Assembly (NCBI GenBank): GCA_024703855.1
Contig: CP087965.1
Coordinates: 5,076,001 to 5,140,000 of the forward strand
Direction of reading: 5' to 3'
DNA from: Polaromonas sp. P2-4
GTDB lineage: Bacteria > Pseudomonadota > Gammaproteobacteria > Burkholderiales > Burkholderiaceae_C
Length of the DNA: 64,000 bases
The position numbers and the translations under genes were made by a program. Positions 9,501-18,276 of the stretch are shown piece after piece. Numbering within the stretch: the stretch's first letter is position 1; each line of letters starts with the position of its first letter. The notes under the pieces were generated by a model. The model worked only from the letters and a program-made list of their open reading frames with translations. It had not been told where the DNA came from and made no database searches.

Positions 9501-9677
9501 GAGATCGGATGGGCGGCTGCTCTTTCCAACGGGGGTGCACCCCGGCGTGCCGTTGCGCTCCTGATCGAGATTTCGAAGGACCGAAGTGATTCTCTCGGTG
9601 AGGTCGCAAGGCGACTGCGCACCCGCTTTGCAAAACTGTCAGTTCCAAAGGCTGATGATCTTCGACCCTTGACGTGA
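6593..9677 (+). CDS. Nuclease-P-loop NTPase-helical repeat protein (STAND/Avs-like candidate), three frameshifts
   Basis: Restored length is about 1030 residues. N terminus (6593-about 7100): a PD-(D/E)xK restriction-like domain with GRRGQRQHGVDVFG followed by FFGVQCKGK (the D...QxK pattern) and a long helical EELARAEAW segment. Middle: Walker A GQPGAGKSV at about 7343 and a Walker B-like ILYLIDDGH, then a winged-helix-like stretch (SWLIRERLVVG). C terminus (about 8100-9677): a long alpha-helical region without recognisable enzyme motifs. Shifts: one G lost in the GGGGG at about 7102-7106; a CG lost near 7310 (restoring LQRAFSARLEGQPGAGKS); one near 8645 (restoring WPKGESPFVYAKLCQAL). Effector nuclease, NTPase and solenoid in this order is the plan of antiviral STAND proteins; the family assignment is inference. 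It starts 104 bp after the HNH gene, same strand. Confidence 0.62.
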
Positions 9678-9810
9678 GGGGCTCGTCCGCATACGTTTCT
9701 GCAATAGGTTCCCGGGACGGTGTCGATAGCGAGAACGATTCTGCTCGCAGCCAGGATTACGCTTTGCGTAGTCTTTTGTGAACTTCCGTACAGCCGGCAC
9801 TCACGAGCTA

Positions 9811-9870
9811 CCGCTTGTGTCCGATAACCGCCGTTGGCTGACTACCGATAACGACATATTGCCGATAGCT
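9811..9870 (+). repeat. Right arm of inverted repeat flanking the accessory block
   Basis: Reads CCGCCGTTGGCTGACTACC then CGATAACGACATATTG and CCGATAGC; about 83% identical over 42 bp to the reverse complement of 3793-3835. A third, shorter relative is at 32325-32370. Confidence 0.65.
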
Positions 9871-9916
9871 AAACAACCAAGTCGACTTGGCCGGTCTCAT
9901 TGGCCCAATGAGGAGT

Positions 9917-9996
9917 TGTCATCCCGGACCCCCGGATCAAGTCCGGGGCAGGCCCGATCCGGGATCCATGGATTGCGGGTCATGCCCCGCAATGAC
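9917..9996. repeat. Palindromic intergenic repeat
   Basis: Opens GTCATCCCGGACC and closes GCCCCGCAATGAC, with internal inverted pieces (CCCGGATC...GATCCGGG) and the GGATCCATGGATTG core shared with 3421-3535. It sits between two convergent genes, where such hairpins often stabilise 3' ends. Confidence 0.65.
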
Positions 9997-10010
9997 AAGT
10001 CGGCAGCAGA

Positions 10011-13000
10011 TTACGGCGCCCGCAACTGCCGCGCCAGCAGCACCGCCACATGAATTGCCTCGCGCTGCGCACCGTCCTTGATCTGGTGGCGGCAGCTGGT
10101 GCCGTCGGCCACCACGATGGCGTCGGGCTGCTTGCGCACCGCCGGCAGCAGGCTGAGTTCGGCCATCTGCATCGACACCTCGTAGTGGCTGGCTTCGTAG
10201 CCGAAGCTGCCCGCCATGCCGCAGCAGCTCGATTCAATCAACTCGGGCTGCGCGCCCGGAATCAGCTTGAGCACATCCATGATGGGACTGACGGCGCCAA
10301 AGGCCTTCTGGTGGCAGTGGCCGTGCAGCAGGATGGGTTTGTCCGCCGGTTGGAGTTTGGTCTTCAGTTCATCAAGCTTGCCGGCCACGGCTTCGCGCGC
10401 CAGAAACTCTTCAAACAGCAAGGCCTGGCCGCTGATGGTTTGCGCGGCTTCCCCCAAACCCATCACCAGCATTTCGTCGCGCAGGGTCAACAGGCAAGAC
10501 GGCTCCAGCCCAACGATGGCGATGCCTTTTTCGGCAAAGGGCAGCAGGGCGGCCACCAGCTCACGTGCCTTGGCCTTGGCTTCGTCCACCATGCCGCTGG
10601 CCAGGTAGGTCCGGCCACAGCACAGGCTTTTGCCATCTGCTATTGCTTTAGTAGCTACATGCGCCGTGTATCCGGCGGCTTGAAGCACTTTTAAGGCTGA
10701 AACGGCATTGTCTGACTCGAAATAGCCGTTGAAGGTGTCAACAAACAGCACCACCGGCTTGCTGGCGGCCAGCACTTCTTCGCGGGTGGCGCCATACGCC
10801 TTGTTATTGGGGGCCGAGTTGAAAAAGGTTTTTGTCTTCCACTGCGGCAGCGTGCGCCTGGCCGACAAGCCCAGCAGCTTTTCGCTCAAGGCAGCCAGGC
10901 CCGGAATCCTGTCGCGCAAATTGAGCAGCGGCGCCAGTCGGCTGGCCCAGGGCGCGTAGTCGGGCAGGTGGGCCACCAGCTTGTCTTTCAGCGTGTAGCC
11001 GTGTTTGGCCTTGTAGTGGTGCAAAAACTCCACCTTCATTTTGGCCATGTCCACGCCGGTGGGGCAGTCGCGCTTGCAGCCCTTGCAGCCCACGCACAAA
11101 TCCAGTGCGTCTTTCACGGCATCGCTGGTGAAAGCGTCTTCAGCTTTCATGCCTTCCAATTGACCGGAGAGTGCCAGGCGCAAGGTGTTGGCCCGTCCGC
11201 GGGTCAGGTGTTTTTCGTCACGCGTTACGCGGTAGCTCGGGCACATGGTGCCGGCATCGAATTTGCGGCAGTGGCCGTTGTTGTTGCACATCTCCACGGC
11301 CTTGGCAAAGCCCTGCGCCGCATCGCCGCCTGTGCCTGGCGCGCTGGTCTGCTCGGTCACCGGGTCGTTTTGCACGTTCCAGGCGCTCCAGTCGAGCGCG
11401 GTCTGGATCGGGATGACCTTGTAGCTGGGCGGAAAGCGCATCAGCCGCGTGTCGTCCATCCGGGGCAGGGGATGCCCGGCTGACGCAACAATGCGCCCCG
11501 GGCTGAGCAAATTCAGCGGGTCCAGGTAATGTTTGATCTGCGAAAACGCTTCGTTGATCTTGGGGCCGAACTGCCACTGCACCCATTCACCCCGGCAGAG
11601 GCCATCGCCATGTTCGCCGCTGTAAGCGCCCTTGTAGTGGCGCACCAGTTCTGAGGCTTCCTCGGCAATGGCGCGCATTTTTTGGGCGCCTTCGCGGCGC
11701 ATGTCCAGAATCGGCCGCACATGCAGCGTGCCGACCGAGGCGTGGGCATACCAGGTGCCTTTGCTGCCGTATTTGCGAAAGACCTGCGTGAGTGCGTCGG
11801 TGTACTCGGCCAGGTGCTCCAGCGGCACGGCGCAGTCTTCAATAAAACTCACCGGCTTGCCGTCGCCCTTCAGGCTCATCATGATGTTGAGCCCGGCCTT
11901 GCGCACTTCCCACAGGTTTTTCTGCGGTGCGTCGTCAACCATTTCCACCACCGAACCGGGCAGGCCCAGGTCGCCCATCAGCTCTACCAGCTGTTTGATT
12001 TTGGGCGCCAGCTCGGCCTTGGATCTGCCTGAAAACTCCACCAGCAAAATCGCATCAGGCTGGCCAATCAGGGCGGTCCGCACGGTTGGGGCAAAGGCCG
12101 GGTTTTGCAGCGACAGCTCGATCATGGTGCGGTCGACCAGTTCGACCGCCGTCAGGGTGCCGTCACCTCCTAATTTGACGATGTGCTGGGCCGAGTCCAT
12201 GGCCTTGTAAAACGTCGGGAAGTTCACCACGCCCAGCACCTTGGCGCGCGGCAGCTCGCTCAGGCGCAACTTGAGTGATTTGGTCAGTGCCAGCGTGCCT
12301 TCGCTGCCAATCAGCAGGTGCGCCAGATTGACCGAGCCGTCTTGCGTGTACGGCTTTTCGTTCTGGTTGTTGAAGATGTCCAGGTTGTAGCCGGCGACGC
12401 GGCGCATCACCTTGGGCCAGTGCGCTTCCAGTTCAGGCCTGAGCTGGTCCGACAGCGTTTTGACGTAGTCGCCCAGTTCACGTGCCACACCGCTTGTGTT
12501 GTCGTAACGGCCCAGCTCCAGCAGGCCGCCGTCAGAGCGCCAGGCGGTGGCGCCCAGCACGTTGTGCACCATGTTGCCGTAGGCAATGCTGCGGCTACCG
12601 CACGAATTGTTGCCCGCCATGCCGCCCAGCGTGGCTTGCGCGCTGGTCGATACGTCCACCGGGTACCACAGGTCGTGTTTTTTCAGCGCCGCGTTGAGGT
12701 GGTCGAGCACAATGCCGGGCTCTACCTCGGCGGTGCGTTCTGCTGCATCGACATTAATGATGTTGCGAATGTGTTTGGCGTAGTCGATCACCAGCCCAGC
12801 GCCCACGGTCTGGCCGCACTGGCTGGTGCCGCCGCCGCGCGGAATTATGGGGACTTTGAGGTCACGGCAAATGTCGAGTGCGGTTTTGACATCGTCAGCC
12901 GTCGCGGCACCAACACCCCGACCGGCATCACCTGGTAAATCGACGCATCGGTGGCGTAACGGCCCCGGTCTGCGGGTGAAAACAGCACTTCACCTTGAGT

Positions 13001-13118
13001 TTCTGCCGCCAGCCTTGCAGGCCAGACGGCCGGCGACTTCATTGCTGACGCGCGCCACGTCGTCGTAAGCCCGGGCGGCGGTCTCTTGGGTGATTTTCAG
13101 AGGGAGTGGGGCGTTCAT
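10011..13118 (-). CDS. FAD-linked oxidase/Fe-S fusion dehydrogenase (YdiJ-like 2-hydroxyacid dehydrogenase), two frameshifts
   Basis: About 1030 residues after repair, the usual size of YdiJ-type proteins, which oxidise D-2-hydroxyacids such as D-2-hydroxyglutarate and pass electrons to the respiratory chain. Order: N-terminal PCMH-type FAD domain (PRGGGTSQCGQTVGAGLV, TLGGMAGNNSCGSRSIAYG), a GlcD-type substrate domain, then a GlpC-like half with 4Fe-4S motif CVGCKGCKRDCPTG and two CCG domains (SLCCGRTY, SSCCGMAGSFG). The start is the ATG at 13116-13118, overlapping the stop of the GntR gene (ATGA on the minus strand). Shifts lie near 13020 and 12905; between them the frame reads GEVLFSPADRGRYATDAS. 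An in-frame repeat-like stretch codes for HVATKAIADGK at about 10631-10690. Exact substrate unknown; the neighbouring glyoxylate-type aminotransferase suggests a short 2-hydroxyacid. Confidence 0.85.
10631..10690 (-). repeat. Possible copy of the dispersed repeat inside a coding region (R6)
   Basis: The minus strand reads GCATGTAGCTACTAAAGC then AATAGC, similar to the repeat core GCAAGCAGCTATCAAATAG at about 17 of 24 positions. It is read in frame and encodes a short segment between the Rossmann-like part and the conserved SLCCGRTY motif of the dehydrogenase. The match is weaker than for the intergenic copies. Confidence 0.35.
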
Positions 13119-13819
13119 TTTTTTGCGTTCGAAGCATTTTTTTGACGGGCCGCACTTGCTGCGCGCAGTTGCTCAATCACGACATCACGTTTGTTGTTCA
13201 AGTGACTCATCAGTACGTTGCGCATGGCCCCCGGGTCACGCGCCGCCAGGGCACTGATTATTTGCTCGTGCTCTTTCACGGCAACCTTCCACTTTTCTCC
13301 GTCCTGGTTGGAGCGAAACCGCAGCGCTTGCAACCGTGCGTTGACTTGTTTGTAGGTAGACGTGAGCACTGGATTCTTGGCCGCACTGTTGATGGCGCTG
13401 TGGAGGGCTGCATTGAGCCGGTAATAAGTGGGCAGGTCACGCCGCGTGTAGGCGGCCAGCATTTCAAAATGCATGGCCTTGATCTCATTGAGCTCTGCAT
13501 CGGTGATGCGCTGCGCGGCCAGCTCACCGGACTGCGCCTCCAGACCGGCCATGACCTCAAAGGTGTTGAGCACATCCGCCTCGGTCAGCTCAACCGCAAT
13601 CGCCCCCCCGGTTGGGCAGCAACTCCACCAGCCCTTCAGCGGCCAGCATTTTGATGGCCTCGCGCAGCGGGGTGCTGAGACATTGAGCACCTCGCTGAGT
13701 TCCCGTTCATTGAGTTTGGCGCCCGGTGGGATGCGGTTTTCTACCAGCATCTGGCGCAGGCGGTGCGCCACCTGCTCATGCAGCGCGGCACGCGGGATAG
13801 GAATGATTTCTGCTGTCAT
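13115..13819 (-). CDS. GntR-family (FadR/FCD subfamily) transcription regulator, two compensating frameshifts
   Basis: An N-terminal winged-helix domain (LHEQVAHRLRQMLVENRIP, PPGAKLNERELSEVLNVS) and a C-terminal FCD ligand-binding domain with metal-site residues (AALHSAINSAAKN, KEHEQIISALAARD). Between about 13676 and 13606 the translation is out of frame. One base missing at VS|TPL and one extra G in the CGGGGGG run cancel out; in the other frame the piece reads TPLREAIKMLAAEGLVELLP, the expected recognition helix and wing. It is transcribed first in an operon with the dehydrogenase gene (4-bp overlap) and divergently from the aminotransferase gene. Two identical TTTTGTATGCAAAA boxes lie in the divergent region. 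It probably senses a small carboxylate and controls both directions. Confidence 0.88.
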   Translation of the reverse strand: MTAEIIPIPRAALHEQVAHRLRQMLVENRIPPGAKLNERELSEVLNVSAPRCARPSKCWPLKGWWSCCPTGGAIAVELTEADVLNTFEVMAGLEAQSGELAAQRITDAELNEIKAMHFEMLAAYTRRDLPTYYRLNAALHSAINSAAKNPVLTSTYKQVNARLQALRFRSNQDGEKWKVAVKEHEQIISALAARDPGAMRNVLMSHLNNKRDVVIEQLRAASAARQKNASNAKK

Positions 13820-13826
13820 GGCTAGA

Positions 13827-13840
13827 TTTTGTATGCAAAA
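13827..13840. promoter_or_regulatory. Probable GntR operator, site 1
   Basis: TTTTGTATGCAAAA, an almost perfect palindrome of the TTGTATACAA type bound by FCD-family GntR regulators. It begins 8 bp upstream of the gntR start codon, so binding should block gntR expression. It is identical to the site 64 bp away. Confidence 0.65.
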
Positions 13841-13890
13841 AAAACAGATGTCAAATCAATCGTTAACCCTAACAGACATTGACAAATGAA

Positions 13891-13904
13891 TTTTGTATGC
13901 AAAA
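13891..13904. promoter_or_regulatory. Probable GntR operator, site 2
   Basis: A second TTTTGTATGCAAAA, 32 bp upstream of the aminotransferase ATG. The centre-to-centre distance of 64 bp is close to six helical turns, so two dimers could sit on the same face and loop or cooperate over the divergent promoters. Confidence 0.65.
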
Positions 13905-13935
13905 AATGGCGTCCTAACTTTAGGAACACTCCGAC

Positions 13936-15155
13936 ATGTTGACGCTTGACTTTCATCCCACAGGACGCCACTTTCTGCAGATTCCCGGCCCATCGCCGGT
14001 GCCGGACCGCATTCTGCGGGCCATGAGCCTGCCCACCATTGACCACCGCGGGCCAGAGTTCGCCGCGCTGGGTTTGAAAGTGCTGGCCGACATCAAAAAG
14101 ATATTCCAGACCAAACAGCCCGTCATCATTTACCCGGCCTCAGGCACAGGCGCGTGGGAGGCAGCACTGGCCAACACGCTGAGCCCGGGCGACCATGTGC
14201 TGATGTACGAAACCGGGCACTTTGCCGCGCTGTGGCAAAAGCTGGCCGCGCGACTCGGCCTTAAAACCGAAGTGATGAGCCACCCTGGCGCGGATGTGTG
14301 GCGCCACGGCGTGCAGGCCAGCCAGATTGAAGAGCGCCTGAAGGCCGATACCCAGCACGCTATTCGCGCGGTGTGCGTGGTGCACAACGAAACCTCGACC
14401 GGCGTGACCAGCAACATTGCTGCGGTGCGCAGGGCCATCGACGCTGCCAAACACCCGGCGCTGCTGCTGGTAGACACCATCTCGGGCCTGGCCTCGGCCG
14501 ACTACCGCCACGACGAGTGGGGTGTGGACGTGACCATCAGTGGCTCGCAAAAGGCTTGATGCTGCCGCCCGGCATCAGTTTTAACGCGGTGTCGGTCAAG
14601 GCCCTTGAAGCCAGCAAAAAAGCCACGCTGCCCAAGGCCTTCTGGGCCTGGGACGAGATCATCGAGATGAACAAGACCGGCTACTGGCCGTCCACGCCCA
14701 ACACCAACTTGCTGTACGCGCTGAGCGAAGCCTGCGACATGCTGCTTGAGCATGGGCTGGAAACCGTATTCGCCCGCCATGAACGCTGGGCGCAGGGTGT
14801 GCGCGCCGCCGTGAAGGCCTGGGGCCTGCAGATTCAATGCGCCGATGCCGCCGTTTATTCACCCGTGCTCACCGGCGTGATGACGCCTGAAGGCATCGAT
14901 GCCGACGCGGTGCGCAAGATTATTTACGAACGTTTTGACTGTTCGCTGGGCACGGGCCTGGGCAAGGTCAAGGGCCGGATGTTCCGCATCGGCCACCTGG
15001 GCGACTGCAACGACCTGACCTTGATGGCGGCCCTGTCGGGTTGCGAAATGGGCCTCAAACTCGCGGGCGTCAAGCTGGCGGGCTCGGGCGTGCAGGCCGC
15101 CATGGACCATTTCTCAAGCCATGCGGCCGTGGTGCCGCAGCGTAAAGCAGCTTGA
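13936..15155 (+). CDS. Alanine/serine-glyoxylate aminotransferase (class V, SgaA-like), one frameshift
   Basis: PLP enzyme of the AGAT/SGAT group: transfers the amino group of serine or alanine to glyoxylate, giving glycine. N-terminal motif IPGPSPVPDRIL, then VLMYETGHFAALW, HNETSTGVTSNI, LLLVDTISGLAS and the PLP lysine in SGSQK (about residue 206). The frame stops just after that lysine at about 14556 because AAGGGC is read as AAGGC. With the G restored the protein continues GLMLPPGISFNAVS to 15155, about 406 residues, normal for the family. It stands 117 bp from the divergent gntR and is followed after 29 bp by a Bug receptor gene. With the FAD dehydrogenase it could form a glycolate/2-hydroxyacid to glycine route. 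Confidence 0.9.
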
Positions 15156-15184
15156 GCCGCACTACAAAAATACTGGAGACCATC

Positions 15185-16163
15185 ATGCAACGCAGAGCCT
15201 TTATCAGTAGCGCAGCGGCGACAGCCGCAACCCTGGCGACCCCCATGCTTAGGGCGCAAACCCTGCCCGGCGGGCCCGTCCGCATTGTGGTCGGCTTTCC
15301 GCCCGGTGGCGGCACCGATGCGCTGGCCCGCGTGGTCGGCCAAAAGCTGGGCGTCATGTGGAACACCTCGGTCATCATCGAGAACAAAGCTGGCGCAGCC
15401 GGCGTGATTGCGGCGGACTATGTTGCCAAGCAGCCCGGCGATGGCAACACCCTGCTCATGGCGCACATCAACAGCCATGCGCTGGCACCGGCGCTCGGCA
15501 TCAAGCTGGGCTACAACGCCGAGCGCGACTTTGTTCCCATCAGCATGGTCGGCGTGACGCCCAATTTGCTGGTCTGCAATGCCGACCAGTCCGCCCGAAC
15601 CGTGGCAGAGGTGGTGGCGCTGTGCAAAGGCAAGCCGGGCGCAATCAGTTTTGCGTCCGCTGGCGGCGGCTCGGCGCAGCACTTCGCATTGGAAATGCTC
15701 AAGCTGCAGGCCAAGATTTTTGCCCTGCACATTCCTTACCGCGGCTCTGGCCCGGCACTGGTCGATTTGATCGGTGGGCAGGTCAACTATTGTTTTGAAA
15801 CCATGACCTCGGCCACCCCGCACGTCAAAAGCGGCAAGGCCATTGCCATTGCGCAAACCCGGCTCAACCGCGCCAAGGGCCATCCCAATGTGCCGACCAT
15901 GGCCGAGTCGGGTTTCCCGGGTTTTGAAGCCACCGTGTGGTACGGCCTGATGGGCCCCGCCAAAATGCCGTCGGCCATGGTGCAGCGCATGAACGAAGAC
16001 GTCAACAAGGTGCTGGCCATGCCTGATGTGCGGGAAAAAATGGAGCAGTACGGCGCTGAAGACGGTGGCGGTAGCACCTGAAAAGTTTGCGTCGTTCATC
16101 CGCAATGAGCAGAAAAAGTGGGCGCAGGTCGCTAGCCAGGCCAAGGTGAGGGTTGACGCCTGA
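15185..16163 (+). CDS. Bug-family (TctC) receptor, frameshift near the 3' end
   Basis: Periplasmic solute receptor with a twin-arginine-like leader (MQRRAFISSAAATAATLA) and the family motifs RIVVGFPPGGGTDALAR, VIIENKAGAAG and IPYRGSGPALVDLIGGQV. The frame is lost at about 16075; the restored frame continues EKFASFIRNEQKKWAQVAS and stops at 16161-16163, the usual C-terminal helix. It is co-directional with the aminotransferase and probably delivers the substrate of that pathway. No cognate membrane subunits are nearby. Confidence 0.88.
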
Positions 16164-16333
16164 GCCCGAAAGGCCGTTCTTGGGCACTCAGGGGATTTGT
16201 CGGGCAGCACCGCCTCGCATAAGACGGCTGGCCCCCCACGCGCCTGATCGCAGTTGTTTCCCCTGCGGCCGCATTAAGGTCTATGCTTGAGGTGCGGCCC
16301 GAACCGCGTGACTTTCCAGTCAGGAGGTGACTC

Positions 16334-16771
16334 GTGTACAAGCGCATTTTGTTGGCTTACGACGGCTCCGATTCCGGGCAGAAGGCCTTGCTGGACTGCC
16401 ATGACCTTGCGCAGTGGAGCCAATCCGAGCTGTTCCTTATTGCCGTCATGCCTTTGTCGATGAGCTTCGTCGGCCTGGAAGGCGGGTACTATGACCCGGA
16501 GTTCGAGGAAAGCGAGAAGAAAAAGTACCGGGCCGTGCTGGACGATGGCCTGCGCCGGCTCTCGCAGTCCGGCCACAAGGTCAGCGGCGAAGTGCTGATC
16601 GGCGAAACGATCGATGAAATCACCAAGTACGCGAAGAAGGTCGACGCCAATCTGATCGTGGTCGGTCACAAGCACCTGGACAGCTGGGCGGCGCGTTGGT
16701 GGCGCGGCTCCATCTCCGGTGCCCTGATCGAGCATGCGTCCTGCAGCGTGCTCGTCGTCGTCACCCATTGA
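16334..16771 (+). CDS. Universal stress protein (UspA family)
   Basis: An intact 145-residue single-domain Usp. GTG start with an excellent Shine-Dalgarno (AGGAGGTG, spacing 6). The N terminus KRILLAYDGSDSGQKAL and the C-terminal ATP-binding motif (VVGHKH followed by GSISGALIEHASCSVLVV) match the nucleotide-binding Usp subgroup (G-x2-G-x9-G-S/T). Soluble cytoplasmic protein, generally linked to stress or starvation survival. The methyltransferase gene follows after 9 bp, suggesting a two-gene unit. Confidence 0.88.
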   Translation: MYKRILLAYDGSDSGQKALLDCHDLAQWSQSELFLIAVMPLSMSFVGLEGGYYDPEFEESEKKKYRAVLDDGLRRLSQSGHKVSGEVLIGETIDEITKYAKKVDANLIVVGHKHLDSWAARWWRGSISGALIEHASCSVLVVVTH

Positions 16772-16780
16772 CGGGCCGCG

Positions 16781-17418
16781 ATGGCGCAGTACCGGGTCCG
16801 CGCCAGCGTCTACGACTTCGAACTGGCCCTGTTCGAGCCCATCCGCCGCGAAGCCATCTCGCGGCTGGCGCTGCGGCGCGGCGACACGGTGCTGGACGTG
16901 GGCTGCGGCACGGGCCTGAGCTTTGCCCAGTTGCAACAGGGCATCGGCCCCACGGGCAAGATCGTTGGCATCGAACAGTGTCCCGAGATGTTGCAGCAGG
17001 CGCAACGTCGGGTCGGGCAGCAGGCGTGGAGCAACGTGACCCTGCTGTGCGCACCGGTCGAGGTGGCCGAGATACCGGTGATGGCCGATGCGGCGCTGTT
17101 TCACTTCACCCATGACATCCTGCGCTGCCCCGAGGCCATCGCCAATGTCGTCGCACATCTCAAACCCGCGGCGCATGTGGTCGCCGCCGGACTCCAATGG
17201 GCCGGCCCACGGACCTGGCCGGCCAACTGGTTCGTGCTGCCGGCCGCGCTGTACTCCACCACTTCACTCGAAGGACTGGACAGGCCTTGGGACAAGCTCG
17301 CCGGGCTGGTCGGGAGCCTTGATGTGCAACCCCGATGCATGGGTGCGATCTACATCGCCAACGGGAGCGCGGCAAACGGCTATACCGGGTTCCGACGTCG
17401 GAGCACGACCACGAGTGA
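16781..17418 (+). CDS. Class I SAM-dependent methyltransferase, probable frameshift at C terminus
   Basis: A UbiE-like small-molecule methyltransferase. SAM motif I is VLDVGCGTGLSF (about residues 38-49), acidic motif II VGIEQCPEML, and motif IV-like ADAALFHFTHDIL. Read as it stands, the C terminus becomes unusual and runs into the convergent nth gene. If one G is removed from the ACGGGAGC at about 17363 the protein ends RGKRLYRVPTSEHDHE at 17416-17418, just 6 bp short of the nth stop codon, which I take as the real end. The substrate cannot be told from sequence. It is downstream of the Usp gene, possibly co-transcribed. Confidence 0.72.
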
Positions 17419-17424
17419 CGCCGC

Positions 17425-18063
17425 TCAGGGCGGCGGGGTTTTCGGCTGGAAGTCGCAGAATCGCTCCACGGCACATTGCCAGCACCTGGGCGTGCGTGCC
17501 ACGCAGACATAGCGGCCATGCAAAATTAGCCAGTGGTGCGCATCCACCAGGTACTCGGGCGGTATGCGCTTAAGCAGCTTGCGCTCCACTTCCAGTGGCG
17601 TCTTGCCCGGCGCCAGCCCGGTGCGGTTGCTCATGCGAAAGATGTGTGTGTCCACCGCCATCGTCGCCTCGCCAAACGCCGAGTTCAGCACCACGTTGGC
17701 GGTTTTGCGGCCCACGCCGGGCAAGGCCTCCAGCGCCTCGCGGCTGCGCGGCACCACGCCGCCATGCAGCTCCACCAGCATGCGGCAGGTTTGCATCAGG
17801 TGTTTGGCCTTGCTGCGGTACAGGCCTATGGTCTTGATATAGCTTTCAAGTCCGTCCACCCCCAGGTCCAGGATTTTCTGCGGCGTATTGGCCACCGGGA
17901 ACAGCTTGCGCGTGGCCTTGTTCACCCCCACGTCGGTGGCCTGGGCGCTCAACAGCACCGCCGTCAGCAGCTCAAACACGCTGGTGTATTCCAGCTCGGT
18001 CACCGGCATCGGGTTGGCGGCCTTCAGCGTGGCAAAAAACGGGGCAATGTCGGCAGTTTTCAT
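17425..18063 (-). CDS. nth: Endonuclease III (DNA glycosylase/AP lyase)
   Basis: Base-excision repair enzyme that removes oxidised pyrimidines. The chosen start (ATG at 18061-18063, MKTADIAPFF) gives 212 residues, the family length. It carries the helix-hairpin-helix LPGVGRKTA with the catalytic Lys at residue 120 and Asp at 138 (AVDTHIF), the same numbers as E. coli Nth, and the C-terminal 4Fe-4S cluster C-x6-C-x2-C-x5-C (CVARTPRCWQCAVERFC). The frame is open for another 47 codons upstream, but that part is not conserved-looking. Converges on the methyltransferase gene. Confidence 0.96.
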   Translation of the reverse strand: MKTADIAPFFATLKAANPMPVTELEYTSVFELLTAVLLSAQATDVGVNKATRKLFPVANTPQKILDLGVDGLESYIKTIGLYRSKAKHLMQTCRMLVELHGGVVPRSREALEALPGVGRKTANVVLNSAFGEATMAVDTHIFRMSNRTGLAPGKTPLEVERKLLKRIPPEYLVDAHHWLILHGRYVCVARTPRCWQCAVERFCDFQPKTPPP

Positions 18064-18276
18064 GCCGTGCAGTGTATTGCGCTGACGCCGGCCGTTGCCG
18101 CGCAAGCGGCCTACAAGGCCCGCACCGGCACGCACAGCAGGCAGCTGAAGGCCCCCGGTTTTCGGGATCAGGCCGTTCTGTGCGCGCTTGGGGGGCATGG
18201 GCAAAGTTTATCGGGCCACGCAGGAAACCTGCGCGCAGATTAGCGACAATGCAGGGCAGAAAGCGAGAAACCTGCC

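Larger units (their letters stand above)
9678..10010. other. Gene-free stretch after the accessory block
   Basis: No convincing gene. It holds the right arm of the flanking inverted repeat (9811-9870) and a palindromic intergenic repeat (9917-9996). It separates the plus-strand accessory genes from the convergent minus-strand dehydrogenase gene. Confidence 0.5.

Noticed and set aside
14924..16210. A 428-residue open frame antisense to the aminotransferase and Bug genes
   Set aside because: Composition typical of antisense frames in GC-rich DNA; the forward strand is coding with family motifs throughout.
17419..17512. The long C-terminal extension of the methyltransferase across the nth gene
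   Set aside because: The extension has no family resemblance, and one base change at about 17363 gives a natural end just before the nth stop codon.
18064..18204. A 47-codon upstream extension of nth
   Set aside because: With the shorter start the catalytic Lys and Asp fall at the same residue numbers as in E. coli Nth; the extension is not conserved-looking.
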